Positions 26,056-34,937 of a stretch of 64,000 nt of DNA are shown one piece after another (the stretch's first letter is position 1; each line of letters opens with the position of its first letter). The stretch is from Cellulomonas sp. JZ18. Its GTDB lineage: Bacteria; Actinomycetota; Actinomycetes; Actinomycetales; Cellulomonadaceae. The position numbers were made by a program, and so were the translations under genes. The notes beneath the pieces are model-generated. The model was not told the DNA's origin. It saw only the letters and a program-made list of their open reading frames with translations, and did no database searches. The stretch is taken from the NCBI RefSeq assembly GCF_009720485.1, contig NZ_CP045245.1:496001-560000 (forward strand). Reading direction: 5' to 3'.

Positions 26056-27147
26056 GTGCACGAGACGATCGTCATCGGCGGCGGATCCATCGCCCACGCC
26101 CACGTCCACGCCGTGAACGCGCACGGCGACCGCGCCCGCGTCGCCGCCGTGGTCGACGTGGACGCCGACCGCGCCCGCGCCTTCGCCGACGAGATGGGCG
26201 TCCCGCACGCCACAACGGACCTGGCCGCGGCGCTCGCCGGGCTCGACGGCGCGAAGCCGTCGCTCGCCCACATCTGCACCCCGCCGGGGACGCACGTGCC
26301 GCTCGCGACGCAGTGCCTCGAGGCCGGCGTGCCCGTGCTGGTCGAGAAGCCGCCGGCCCTCTCGCTCGCCGAGCTCGACGAGCTGCTCGCGGTCAGCGAG
26401 CGGACCGGCGTCGACGTCGCCGTGGTCTTCCAGCACCGGTTCGGGCACGCGGGGCTGCGCGTCGCCGACGCGCTCGGTGAGGGGCGTCCGCTGGGGCGTC
26501 CGCTCGTCGCCGTCTGCGACACGCTCTGGTTCCGCGGCGACTCCTACTGGGACGCGCCGTGGCGCGGCTCGTGGGAGGTCGAGGGCGGCGGCCCGACCAT
26601 GGGCCACGGCATCCACCAGATGGACCTGCTCCTCGCGCTGCTCGGCCCGTGGGAGGAGGTCACCGCGATGGCCGCGCGCCGGGCCCGACCGACGAAGACG
26701 GAGGACGTCTCCGCCGCGGTCGTCCGGTTCGCGGACGGGACGATCGCGACCGTCATGAACTCTCTGCTGTCGCCGCGCGAGACCTCGTTCATCCGCATCG
26801 ACGCCGAGGCCGCGACGGTCGAGGTGGAGCACCTGTACGGGTACACCGACCAGAACTGGCGGCTCACCGCGGCGCCCGGCCGCGAGGACGCCGCCGCGTG
26901 GTGGGCCGAGGGCCTCGACGCCGAGGCGCCCGGCAGCGGGCACGGCGTGCAGGTCGGCGCGATCCTCGACGCCCTCGACGCCGGCACCACCCTGCCGGTC
27001 AGCCTGCGCGAGGCCCGTGACACGCTCGACCTGGTCGCGGCCATCTACGCGTCGGCGTTCACGGGGCGGCCCGTCCGCCGCGGCGAGATCACCGAGGGCA
27101 ACCCGTCGTACACGTCGATGGCGGGCCCGGGCACCCCCTGGGCCTAG
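26056..27147 (+). CDS. Gfo/Idh/MocA-family oxidoreductase
   Basis: The 363-residue NAD(P)-dependent enzyme has a Rossmann start (HETIVIGGGSIAHAHVHAV) and the family motif VEKPPALSLAELDELL near 98-113. The catalytic-domain segment GGGPTMGHGIHQMDLLLALLG carries the probable catalytic His. It is clearly paralogous to the gene at 33442-34578, sharing KPPALSLAELD, VATVEVEHLYG-like and SLLSPRETS stretches. GTG 26056 follows GAGGGGA. It is divergent from the GH42 gene with a shared operator, which points to oxidation of a galactose- or uronate-derived sugar; the substrate is not established. Confidence 0.9.
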   Translation: MHETIVIGGGSIAHAHVHAVNAHGDRARVAAVVDVDADRARAFADEMGVPHATTDLAAALAGLDGAKPSLAHICTPPGTHVPLATQCLEAGVPVLVEKPPALSLAELDELLAVSERTGVDVAVVFQHRFGHAGLRVADALGEGRPLGRPLVAVCDTLWFRGDSYWDAPWRGSWEVEGGGPTMGHGIHQMDLLLALLGPWEEVTAMAARRARPTKTEDVSAAVVRFADGTIATVMNSLLSPRETSFIRIDAEAATVEVEHLYGYTDQNWRLTAAPGREDAAAWWAEGLDAEAPGSGHGVQVGAILDALDAGTTLPVSLREARDTLDLVAAIYASAFTGRPVRRGEITEGNPSYTSMAGPGTPWA

Positions 27148-27403
27148 AGGTCTACCTGCGTCAGGCCGAACGCTCGGAAGCCGGTCTCGGAGTCCTGCAG
27201 GCGACCCGTCGCCGAGGATTGCGGGCTGACCGCGACGCGGCCGGACCGGAGTCGGGCAGGTCTCTACGCGGAGCCGTCGTTGCGGGGAGGGAGTGGCACC
27301 GGGTCGGCAACCAACCAGGGCACGAGCTTCGGCCGAGAGCGCCTTCTTCACCCTTCCTGTCGTGTCGCAGCGTCCGTACCATCGCCACGTCGAATGGAGC
27401 ATC

Positions 27404-29820
27404 GTGCTAGACGAGGACAAGACGCGACGCCTGAGAAGGGCGGCTCGCGCCGGACAGTACCAGTTGCTGTTAGGGGCTGGCGCTTCGTCCGACAGCACGA
27501 ACCGGGCCGGTACGCTGCCTACCGGAGACGCGCTCGCTCGTATCCTCGCTGCCCGTTTCAAGAAGGCGCCCATACCCGACGGCGCTCCATTACACCGCGC
27601 GTACCAAATGGCGGCCACCGCTCATTCGAGGGAGGACGTTTACCGCGTCCTCCGCGAAGTGTTCTCAGCGTCGACCCCGGCCCCTGGGTGTCGGATTTGG
27701 CGGAGTCCCCGTGGAGACGTGTTTGGACGCTGAACGTCGACGATGTGTTCGAGGCGGCATACCGTAAGACCGCGATGGCAAATTCGAGACAGCTCGAGGT
27801 CCTGGACTGGCAATCGCCGTACGCTGAGTCGGGCCGCATGCAAGTCGTCCACCTGCACGGTCACGTCCACGACGAGATACCTCGCCCGGTCATTTTCTCG
27901 CTCGCGCAGTACGTGTCTTCGGCTGAGAATAAGTCGGTCTGGTTCTCCATGCTCAAGGACATCGTTGCTGCCGAGCCGCTCGTGATTGTTGGCGCGCGAA
28001 TGCTTGACGATCCTGACATGGAAGCGCTATTGGTCGACAATCGGCCGGTCAACACTGCACCGTCTGTTGTAGTCGATCCGTACATCCCCGTGGATCGGGA
28101 GTGGCAATTGCGCCAATGGGGATTCGATGTTCTCAAGATGACAGGTCAAGATTTCACCTTGTGGTGGCGCGGTGCTGTTGACGTTGCGAGCATCACCGCA
28201 GCGGGCGCGATCTCCGGTATCGCTGTGCCGCAGTTCCACGCTCTCGATACTAGCGTCGTCGCGCCTCCGCGCCGAGGGCACGACCTCTACTCCGGCGATC
28301 ACCCGGAGTGGCATGATGTGGTGCACGGAAAGCACGCGCTCTTCGGTTGGGTCCGCAGTGAGATCGAGGCGGTTGAAGCGTGGGCGGACCAGCCGATGCC
28401 GGACGCTCGCCTAAGGACGATCTACGCGCCTCGCTTGAGCGGCACGACTACAGGGTTGTTGGCTTTGGCAAGAGAAGCGGTGCGCAAAGGAATCCGCGTC
28501 TTTTTGTTCGATCGCAGCTCGAGGTGGCACGCAGGCAACCTCTGCGACCTAGCGCGCGTCGGCCCCACTGTATTCATCATCGAGGGGGCTGCTGACTTCG
28601 GGGACGATATAGACCGGACGCTAATCGAAGCCGCGCGGGAAGAACTTCCTATTTATGTTGTCGCGTCGGACGTCCGGGACAATTCAGTTCGATTCGAGGG
28701 GCGGCTAGGAGGTGCATACGGGCAGTCCGTCTCGGGATTCTATGGTGGATCCCTGAAGTCGTCTGATTCGAGTGCGTTGCTGCGCAAACTTGCCGACGCT
28801 GGCCGACTCGGCGCCCTCGCTAACGTCGGCGACGAAGCACGGCGAACGGCAATCTCTGGGCTGAATGTCTTCTCGGCAATGATGCTCATCACGCGCGGTG
28901 AGCGCTTTGAGACGCGCCTTCGGCACGAACTTCTCGCTGCCGACGAGTGGGTTGCGCGCGCCGCTCTAGTGCTGGGGCTGGCGGCGGAGGCTGGACGGCC
29001 CGTTGGTATCGCAGAACTAGCTCGGGCCGTTGGCGTCACTGCTGCTGATATTGCCTCTAGCGCGGCGACCGATGAAGCTCGAGCTCTGCTGGAGGTGGCG
29101 GATTCGACTGTCTATGCACGCCAGCGGGAAGCGGCGGCGAAGGTGGCTATTGCGTCGAAGGGAAAGCCTTGGGCGCGTCAAGTTGTCGAGGATGCCATTC
29201 TGAGGCTGGCTCCTCAGGCGTCGCAGCAAGGGCTTCGTATGCGCAATCGCATTCCTATGCTCGTGGGGCACCTTATGACGTTCAAGCGCCTCGCGCCGCG
29301 ACTCGGTGGACCTGCTGACCTGGAGCAGTTCTATGAGAATCTGCGACCCTCCTTCGGTCAATGGAGTGCGCGCTACTGGGAACAGGCTGCTCTGTGCGCG
29401 CGAGCGCGGAGAGACTGGACGGTTGCAGAATCGTATGCAGGCGAGGCGGTTCGTATTCTCGACGATGCCTACACGCGGACGACTGCCGGGAGCGTGTCCA
29501 TGGCGTACGCGGCGGACCTCGCAGGCCTGGGGCTGTCGTGGGTTGAGTTGTTCGAGCAGGGTGAGAAGCACTATCGCGCCGCATTTGCGCATGATCGTCG
29601 CGATTTTGTGTCCGCATTATCCTTCTTGCGATGGTGTGCGCGGCTGGCGGAATCGGCTATTCGAGGTGCCGGGGTGTTCGAGGGTGGCGCTGTTCGCGCC
29701 GCCTGGGACGAGGTTTACGTGCGCGTTCGTGTCGAGGCGAGTCGAGCGGGGGAGGCCGAGCAGACGCTCTCGGAATTGGAGCGGATCTCCGCGCGATGGA
29801 ATGGTGTCGCTGGTAGGTAG
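27404..29820 (+). CDS. SIR2-domain protein with degenerate P-loop and helical C-terminus; probable antiphage defence gene; frameshifted as sequenced
   Basis: GTG 27404 follows TGGAG. The frame breaks at the C-run 27675-27678; one added base gives a single 805-residue protein. The SIR2 fold holds LLLGAGASSDS (Gly24-Ala-Gly26), WTLNVDDVFEAA (Asn111, Asp113) and VVHLHGHVHD (His152), the NAD-site residues of SIR2 NADases. From about 335, PRLSGTTTGLLALAREAV occupies the place of a Walker A motif but lacks its Lys, TVFIIEGAADF resembles Walker B, and IYVVASDVRD a sensor strand. A winged-helix-like segment (IAELARAVGVTAADIASSA) and a helical, TPR-like tail follow. GC content is visibly lower (about 55-60 percent) with AT-ending codons, unlike every neighbour. 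Known SIR2-effector proteins deplete NAD+ during phage infection; that role is inferred here. Confidence 0.82.
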
Positions 29821-29893
29821 CGGGGCGTGCGCGGGGAGTAGATCGGGAGCGAGGCGCGCGCGGGGAGGGGTGTGGGTGCCCGAGGGTGTCCGC

Positions 29894-29920
29894 TAGCGTC
29901 GGCGTGCCGGTCGTAACGAT
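29894..29920 (+). promoter_or_regulatory. Possible promoter of the GH3 gene
   Basis: TAGCGT (29894-29899) matches the -10 form used by other genes in the window. TCGTAACGAT (29911-29920) just downstream is a small imperfect dyad that could be an operator. No clear -35 is visible. The rest of 29821-29944 is G-rich and uninformative. Confidence 0.35.
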
Positions 29921-29944
29921 CCGAACGTCGAAGAGGACACCCTC

Positions 29945-32239
29945 GTGGAAACGCTCCCGTACCAGGACCCGTCCCTGTCCATCCCGGAGCGGGTCGCCGA
30001 CCTGCTGAGCCGCATGACGCTGCCCGAGAAGGTCGGGCAGATGCTGCAGCTCGACGCGCAGCCGGGCGTCGTCGACCTCGTCGAGGAGATGCACGTCGGC
30101 TCGATCCTGCACGCCTCGCCGCAGCGCGTGCTCGAGGCGCTCGACGCGGTCGAGCGCACCCGCCTGCGCATCCCGCTGCTCGTCGCGGACGACGCGATCC
30201 ACGGGTACTCGTTCTGGCGCGGCGCGACGATCTTCCCGTCGCAGCTCGGTGTCGCGTCGTCCTGGGACCCGGCCGCCGCGGAGCAGATGGCGCGCGTGAC
30301 GGCCGTCGAGGTGTCGGCGACCGGTCTGCACTGGACGTTCTCGCCGGTCGTCTGCATCACGCGCGACCTGCGCTGGGGCCGCGTGAACGAGACGTTCGGG
30401 GAGGACCCGTTCCTGCTCGGCGAGCTCGCGGCCGCGATGGTCCGCGGCTACCAGGGCGACGGGCTGACCGACCCGACGGCGATCCTCGCGTGCGCGAAGC
30501 ACTTCGCCGGGTACTCCGAGACGCAGGGCGGCCGGGACGCGTCCGAGGCCGACATCTCGCGCCGCAAGCTGCGCTCGTGGTTCCTGCCGCCGTTCGAGCG
30601 CGTCGCCCGCGAGGGCGCCCGGACGTTCATGATCGGCTACCAGTCCACGGACGGGATCCCGATCGTCGTCAACAAGTGGCTGCTGCAGGACGTGCTGCGC
30701 GGCGAGTGGGGGTACACCGGCACGCTCATCACCGACTGGGACAACGTCGGTCGCATGGTGTGGGAGCAGAAGATCGCCGCCGACCACACGCAGGCCGCCG
30801 CGATGGCGGTGAACGCCGGCAACGACATGGTCATGACGACGCCCGGGTTCTTCGAGGGCGCGCAGAAGGCCGTGGCGGACGGGCTGATCGAGGAGGCGCA
30901 GCTCGACGCCGCCGTCGCGCGCATCCTCACCGTGAAGTTCGAGCTCGGGCTGTTCGAGGACCCGCGCCGCCCCGACCCGCAGCGGCAGCAGGCGGTCATC
31001 GGGTCGGCCGCCCACCAGCAGACCAACCTCGAGGTGACGCGTCGCTCGCTGGTGCTGCTGCGCAACGACGGCGTCCTGCCGCTCGGCGGGGACCTCGTCG
31101 CCGGGGACGACGGGCGGGCGACCGGCCCGTCCGGGGCACCGGAGCCGCGCACGATCGCGGTCGTCGGCCCCAACGCGGACGACGTCGACGCGCAGCTCGG
31201 CGACTGGGCCGGTCGCTCGGGCCAGGTCGACTGGATGCGCGAGGAGGGGCACCCGCGGCACATGTCCGAGACGGTGCTCGACGGCCTGCGCGCCGTCGCA
31301 CCCGCCGGGTGGACGATCACGCACGCGCGCGGCGCCGACATCGGCGAGCTCGGCCCCGACCCGGCCGGCGAGTTCTACCCGGACGGCCAGCCGCGCATGC
31401 CGATCATGCACGCGGCCGAGCCGGACGCGGCGATGATCGCCGAGGCCGTCGCGGCGGCGGAGGCCGCCGACCACGTCGTCGCGGTCGTCGGCGACACGAT
31501 CGGCCTGATGGGCGAGACGCGCTCGACGGCGACGCTCGAGCTCGTCGGCGGGCAGGTCGCGCTGCTCGACGCGCTCGCCGCCACGGGCACTCCGATGACC
31601 GTCGTCGTCATCGCGTCGAAGCCGCTGGTGCTGCCGGACTCCGCACTGACCGCCCACGCGCTGGTCTGGGCCGCGAACCCCGGCATGCGCGGCGGGCGCG
31701 CGATCGCCGAGCTGCTGCTCGGGCTGGTCGAGCCCGCCGGCCGCCTGCCCGTGACGTTCGCGCGGCACGTGGGCCAGCAGCCGGTCTACTACAACCAGAT
31801 CCGCGGCCAGCACGGCGCGCGGTACGCGGACCTGACGCAGGACCCGGCGTTCGCGTTCGGCGAGGGGCTCACGTACTCGACGGTGGAGTACTCCGACCTG
31901 CGCGTCGCGGAGCCGACCCTCGGGGTCGACGGCACGGTACGGGCGCAGGTGACGGTGACGAACACCGGGTCGCGGCCGTCGCACGAGGTCGTGCAGGTCT
32001 ATGTCAGCGACCTCGTCACGTCGCTGACGTGGACGGAGAAGGAGCTGAAGGCGTACCGGCACGTCGACGTCGCGCCGGGGGAGTCCGTCACGGTGGACGT
32101 CGAGGTGCCGGTCGCGGACTGCACGATCGTCGACGCCGAGGGGCGGCGGGTCGTGGAGCCGGGCGACTTCGAGCTGCTGGTCGGGCGGTCCTCGCGGGAC
32201 CGTGACCTGCTCCGGGCGGGGTTCACCGTCACGGGCTGA
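29945..32239 (+). CDS. GH3 beta-glucosidase/beta-xylosidase-like hydrolase
   Basis: The 764-residue protein has the GH3 barrel and sandwich domains and a C-terminal fibronectin type III-like domain (VTNTGSRPSHEVVQVYVSD). The nucleophile Asp264 is in TLITDWDNVGRM. The sequence CAKHFAGYSETQGGRD carries the substrate-binding Lys-His pair, and TFSPVVCITRDLRWGR is also conserved. The second domain includes SLVLLRNDGVLPLGGD. There is no signal peptide, so it acts on imported oligosaccharides. GTG 29945 follows GAAGAGGA. The layout resembles BglX-type exo-beta-glucosidases; the exact sugar specificity cannot be read. A strong terminator follows. Confidence 0.92.
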   Translation: METLPYQDPSLSIPERVADLLSRMTLPEKVGQMLQLDAQPGVVDLVEEMHVGSILHASPQRVLEALDAVERTRLRIPLLVADDAIHGYSFWRGATIFPSQLGVASSWDPAAAEQMARVTAVEVSATGLHWTFSPVVCITRDLRWGRVNETFGEDPFLLGELAAAMVRGYQGDGLTDPTAILACAKHFAGYSETQGGRDASEADISRRKLRSWFLPPFERVAREGARTFMIGYQSTDGIPIVVNKWLLQDVLRGEWGYTGTLITDWDNVGRMVWEQKIAADHTQAAAMAVNAGNDMVMTTPGFFEGAQKAVADGLIEEAQLDAAVARILTVKFELGLFEDPRRPDPQRQQAVIGSAAHQQTNLEVTRRSLVLLRNDGVLPLGGDLVAGDDGRATGPSGAPEPRTIAVVGPNADDVDAQLGDWAGRSGQVDWMREEGHPRHMSETVLDGLRAVAPAGWTITHARGADIGELGPDPAGEFYPDGQPRMPIMHAAEPDAAMIAEAVAAAEAADHVVAVVGDTIGLMGETRSTATLELVGGQVALLDALAATGTPMTVVVIASKPLVLPDSALTAHALVWAANPGMRGGRAIAELLLGLVEPAGRLPVTFARHVGQQPVYYNQIRGQHGARYADLTQDPAFAFGEGLTYSTVEYSDLRVAEPTLGVDGTVRAQVTVTNTGSRPSHEVVQVYVSDLVTSLTWTEKELKAYRHVDVAPGESVTVDVEVPVADCTIVDAEGRRVVEPGDFELLVGRSSRDRDLLRAGFTVTG

Positions 32240-32254
32240 GGGATGCCGGTCGCT

Positions 32255-32289
32255 CGCCGGTCCGGTCGCGGGGGACGACCGGACCGGCG
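32255..32289. terminator. Terminator of the GH3 gene
   Basis: CGCCGGTCCGGTCG (32255-32268) pairs perfectly over 14 bp with 32276-32289 around a seven-base loop, 15 bases after the stop codon. No T-tract follows. Confidence 0.75.
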
Positions 32290-32330
32290 GTGCGCGGCGC
32301 GAGGAGCCTGGCCGCGGACGTCGTAGTCAC

Positions 32331-32362
32331 TTGCCATCTCGGAAAGTCCGAGTACTGTTTCC
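32331..32362 (+). promoter_or_regulatory. Promoter with embedded inverted repeat
   Basis: A -35 TTGCCA (32331-32336) and -10 TACTGT (32353-32358) are spaced by 16 bp. CGGAAA (32340-32345) and TTTCCG (32358-32363) form an inverted repeat around the -10, a likely binding site for the regulator encoded second in the operon. Transcription should start within a few bases of the ATG at 32366, giving a leaderless message. Confidence 0.6.
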
Positions 32363-32365
32363 GGT

Positions 32366-32821
32366 ATGGAAACTCACTCTGCCACCCCCGAGCCGCAGCG
32401 GGCGAGCGAGCTCCTCGCCGACCTCGAGGGCGACCGTGCCGCGCTCGCGCAGCGCGCCGCCACGCCCACCTGGTACCTCGCCTCGGTCACCGCGCTGATC
32501 GCCGCCTACGTCGCCGTCCCGCTGCTCGGTGAGGACCGCACGCCGGCCGTCACGATGATCGGCGGTGCGCTCATCGTCCTCGCCGTGTTCCTCCAGCGGC
32601 GCCGGCTCGTGCGCCCGCGCGGTGCCGGCGTCGCCGGGGCGGGCCTCCTCGTCGCGCTGCTCGCTGCCGTCCTGCTGCTGCTCAGCGTGTCGTTCGGGCT
32701 CGTCGCCGGCGGTCTGCACGCCTGGGTCGCGCTGCCGGTGCTCGCCGCCGGCGCCGTCGCGTACGCGGTCCTGCGGCGCTCCGACACCCTCTCCCGCCAG
32801 GCCCTCGACCGTGTCCGCTGA
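32366..32821 (+). CDS. Small membrane protein, first gene of a regulator pair
   Basis: The 151-residue protein has a charged N-terminus (ASELLADLEGDRAALAQRA) and four membrane segments (WYLASVTALIAAYVAVPLLG, AVTMIGGALIVLAVFL, GLLVALLAAVLLLLSVSFG, AWVALPVLAAGAVAYAVL). No family was recognised. Its 3' end overlaps the winged-helix regulator gene by 11 bases, a pairing seen for many small membrane proteins controlled by their own regulator. ATG 32366 lies next to the predicted transcription start. Confidence 0.78.
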   Translation: METHSATPEPQRASELLADLEGDRAALAQRAATPTWYLASVTALIAAYVAVPLLGEDRTPAVTMIGGALIVLAVFLQRRRLVRPRGAGVAGAGLLVALLAAVLLLLSVSFGLVAGGLHAWVALPVLAAGAVAYAVLRRSDTLSRQALDRVR

Positions 32822-33152
32822 CGCACCGGACGTCGCGTCCGACGAGGTCGCGCCGCGCTTCGACGAGGTCATCCACGCCCCGGTCCGGCTGCGGGTCTGC
32901 GGGCTGCTCGCCGCCGCGGACCAGGTCGAGTTCTCGGTCGTGCGCGACGCCCTCGGCGTGTCCGACGCGACCCTGTCCAAGCACCTGAGGGTGCTCGCCG
33001 ACGCCGGGTTCGTGGAGGTGCGCAAGGCGGCGTCCTCGAGCCGGTCCGACGCGCGCCGGCTGACCTGGCTGCGGCTGACCGCCGAGGGGCGGCGCGCCTT
33101 CTCGGCGCACGTCGCGGAGCTGCGCGCGATCGCGCAGGGGCTCGTCGGCTGA
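32811..33152 (+). CDS. Winged-helix transcriptional regulator (ArsR/MarR-like, HTH_27 type)
   Basis: The 113-residue protein is almost entirely a winged helix: IHAPVRLRVCGLLAAADQVEFSVV, then the recognition helix SDATLSKHLRVLADAGFVEV and a wing (RRLTWLRLTAEGRRAF). GTG 32811 overlaps the end of the membrane-protein gene, so the two are translated together. It probably represses the promoter at 32331-32362. No metal-binding cysteine cluster is present. Confidence 0.87.
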   Translation: MSADAPDVASDEVAPRFDEVIHAPVRLRVCGLLAAADQVEFSVVRDALGVSDATLSKHLRVLADAGFVEVRKAASSSRSDARRLTWLRLTAEGRRAFSAHVAELRAIAQGLVG

Positions 33153-33186
33153 GGCCCCGGCGCCGGACGGGGGCGGGACGGTCGGA

Positions 33187-33210
33187 CCCCGTCCGGGTGC
33201 TGGGACGGGG
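33187..33210. terminator. Terminator hairpin after the regulator gene
   Basis: CCCCGTCC (33187-33194) pairs with GGACGGGG (33203-33210) around an eight-base loop, 34 bases after the stop codon. Confidence 0.55.
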
Positions 33211-33217
33211 CGCGCGT

Positions 33218-33270
33218 GACCCCGTGATCCGACGCTCCATCACGGTCGGAGCGCGTGCGATGACGGGGTC
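33218..33270. repeat. GACCCCG palindrome, copy E, between convergent genes
   Basis: This 53-bp element has ends GACCCCGTGATC and GATGACGGGGTC, with eight paired bases, one mismatch and three more pairs. It sits next to a smaller hairpin and between the convergent regulator and Gfo/Idh genes. Confidence 0.7.
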
Positions 33271-33441
33271 GGCGGGCGGCGGGTCCACGGGCCGGACGGC
33301 GCGTGCCTGCCCGCGTCGGGCCCGGCGTCCGAGGTCACGGCGTCCTCGGGCCGAGGGCGGCGGGGCGGAGGGCGTTGGGTCAGGGTGCTGCGTCGTCGGG
33401 TGGCGGGGCGGGGGTGGGCTCGGGCGGCAGCGGGGCGGACG

Positions 33442-34578
33442 TCAGGCCGGCCGCACGTCCGTGACGTCCGCGACGAGCGACGTGCGGAACCGCTCGTCGT
33501 CGTCGAGGTCGGCGTGCGTGACCGGCCTGCCGTACGTCGCGGAGGCGTAGATCGCCGTGACGAGCTCCAGCGGCCGCCGCGCGTGCGTGACGAGGTCGGG
33601 CATCGGGGTGCCGTCCCACAGCGCGTCGACGACCGCCCGGACCAGGGGCGTGTGCCCGCTCGGCTCGTCGTCCGCGGGGAAGGCCCACGAGGCGACCTCG
33701 TCCTCGCCGACGCCCGGCGCCGGGGTGATCCGCCAGTCCGGCCCCGCGTGCCCGTACAGGTGCTCGACCTCGACCGTCGCGCGCTCGCAGTCGACCCGCA
33801 CGACCGACGTCTGCCGCGGGCTCAGCACGCTGGAGACGGCCTGCGCGACCACGCCGTTCGCGAACCGCACGACCGCGGTCGACACGTCCTCCATCTCGAT
33901 GTCGCGGGCCACCCGCCACAGCCGCGCGTCCACCTCGGCCCAGTCGCCGAGCAGGTGGGCGAGCAGGTCGAGCTGGTGGATGCCGTGCCCGAGCGTCGTG
34001 CCGCCGCCCTCGCCGTCCCACGTGCCGCGCCAGTCGACGCCGTAGTAGTCGTCGCCGCGGTGCCACAGCGTCTGGCACTGGGCGAGCAGGGGACGGCCGA
34101 GCGCACCGGAGTCGAGGAGGTGCCTCACGTGCGCGGCGGCGGTGCCCGTGCGCTGCTGGAAGACGATCGCGAACGCCCGACCGGCGGCGTCGGCGGCGGC
34201 CTGCATGGCGTCGAGCTCGGCGAGCGAGAGGGCCGGCGGCTTCTCGCACAGCACGTGCGCGCCGGCGGCGTACGCGTCGAGCGTCTGCTGCCGGTGCAGG
34301 TCCGGCGGGGTGCAGAGGACGACGAGGTCGACGTGCTCGGCCGCGAGCAGGTCGGTGTGCGTGGCGTACCGGCCGGGGACGTCGTAGCGGTCGGCGAACT
34401 CGGTGCGCCGGGACTCGCCGCGGTTCGACACCGCGACGAGCTCGACCCGCGGGTCCTCGGCGATCGCCTGCGCGTGCAGGTGCGCGACGGCGCCCGTCCC
34501 GACGATCGCGGCGCGCAGGGGCGGCCGGCCGGCCGTCGTGCCGGTGTCGGCCGTGCGGGTCTCCTCGGTGCTGCTCAC
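33442..34578 (-). CDS. Gfo/Idh/MocA-family oxidoreductase (paralogue of 26056-27147)
   Basis: The 378-residue NAD(P)-dependent enzyme has a Rossmann start LRAAIVGTGAVAHLHAQAI, the motif CEKPPALSLAELDAMQ and the catalytic-domain segment GGGTTLGHGIHQLDLLAHLLG. Similarity to the gene at 26056 runs over the whole length, so the two likely handle related sugars. GTG 34578 follows GGGAG. A promoter with an operator in the spacer lies at 34610-34640. The gene is flanked by the rhamnose regulator but transcribed on its own. The substrate is unknown. Confidence 0.9.
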   Translation of the reverse strand: MSSTEETRTADTGTTAGRPPLRAAIVGTGAVAHLHAQAIAEDPRVELVAVSNRGESRRTEFADRYDVPGRYATHTDLLAAEHVDLVVLCTPPDLHRQQTLDAYAAGAHVLCEKPPALSLAELDAMQAAADAAGRAFAIVFQQRTGTAAAHVRHLLDSGALGRPLLAQCQTLWHRGDDYYGVDWRGTWDGEGGGTTLGHGIHQLDLLAHLLGDWAEVDARLWRVARDIEMEDVSTAVVRFANGVVAQAVSSVLSPRQTSVVRVDCERATVEVEHLYGHAGPDWRITPAPGVGEDEVASWAFPADDEPSGHTPLVRAVVDALWDGTPMPDLVTHARRPLELVTAIYASATYGRPVTHADLDDDERFRTSLVADVTDVRPA

Positions 34579-34609
34579 GTCCACGCTCCCTCGCGCCGGT
34601 GGTGCCGTC

Positions 34610-34640
34610 ACCGTACCGGTAAGCGCTTGCCGCGCGTCAA
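34610..34640 (-). promoter_or_regulatory. Promoter with LacI-type operator between -35 and -10
   Basis: On the minus strand TTGACG (34640-34635) and TACGGT (34615-34610) are 19 bp apart. GGTAAGCGCTTGCC (34618-34631), palindromic except for one base pair, fills the spacer, so a bound repressor would exclude RNA polymerase. Confidence 0.75.
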
Positions 34641-34702
34641 GGGACGCGGAGCGCACGCGAGGCAGCCGGGGCGTCGTCCGCCATGTGAGATGCGGCCGCG
34701 GT

Positions 34703-34756
34703 GACCCCGCCATGAGGCGCTCATCCGGCTGGTTGCGCACGCCGGATGACGGGGTC
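34703..34756. repeat. GACCCCG palindrome, copy F
   Basis: This 54-bp element begins GACCCCGCCAT and ends GATGACGGGGTC, with GTG/CAC extending the outer stem. It lies downstream of the LacI gene. The remaining gap (34757-34937) contains only a 16-bp direct repeat, GCGGCTCGTGCCCGCG, at 34856 and 34883. Confidence 0.7.
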
Positions 34757-34937
34757 ACCGGGGGTGCGCTTCGGCATGCGGACGCCCCGGGGTGGCGGGA
34801 CGTCATGCGCAGGCTGCGCCACCCGCTGCGTCGGCCCGTGCGCTCGCGCTCGCCGGCGGCTCGTGCCCGCGGCCCGTCCCCTGCGGCTCGTGCCCGCGCC
34901 CGGTGCCCGCTGCGCCCCCCGCGGCGGGCGCGGCGCC

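Noticed and set aside
27148..27403. Attachment site or integration scar at the left edge of the SIR2 gene
   Set aside because: No tRNA, integrase or matching direct repeat was found on the two sides (27148-27403 and 29821-29944). Only base composition indicates transfer.
29657..32062. An 801-codon minus-strand open frame across the GH3 gene
   Set aside because: It is the Arg/Asp/Val-rich shadow of the GH3 gene, whose catalytic Asp264 and family motifs are intact on the plus strand.
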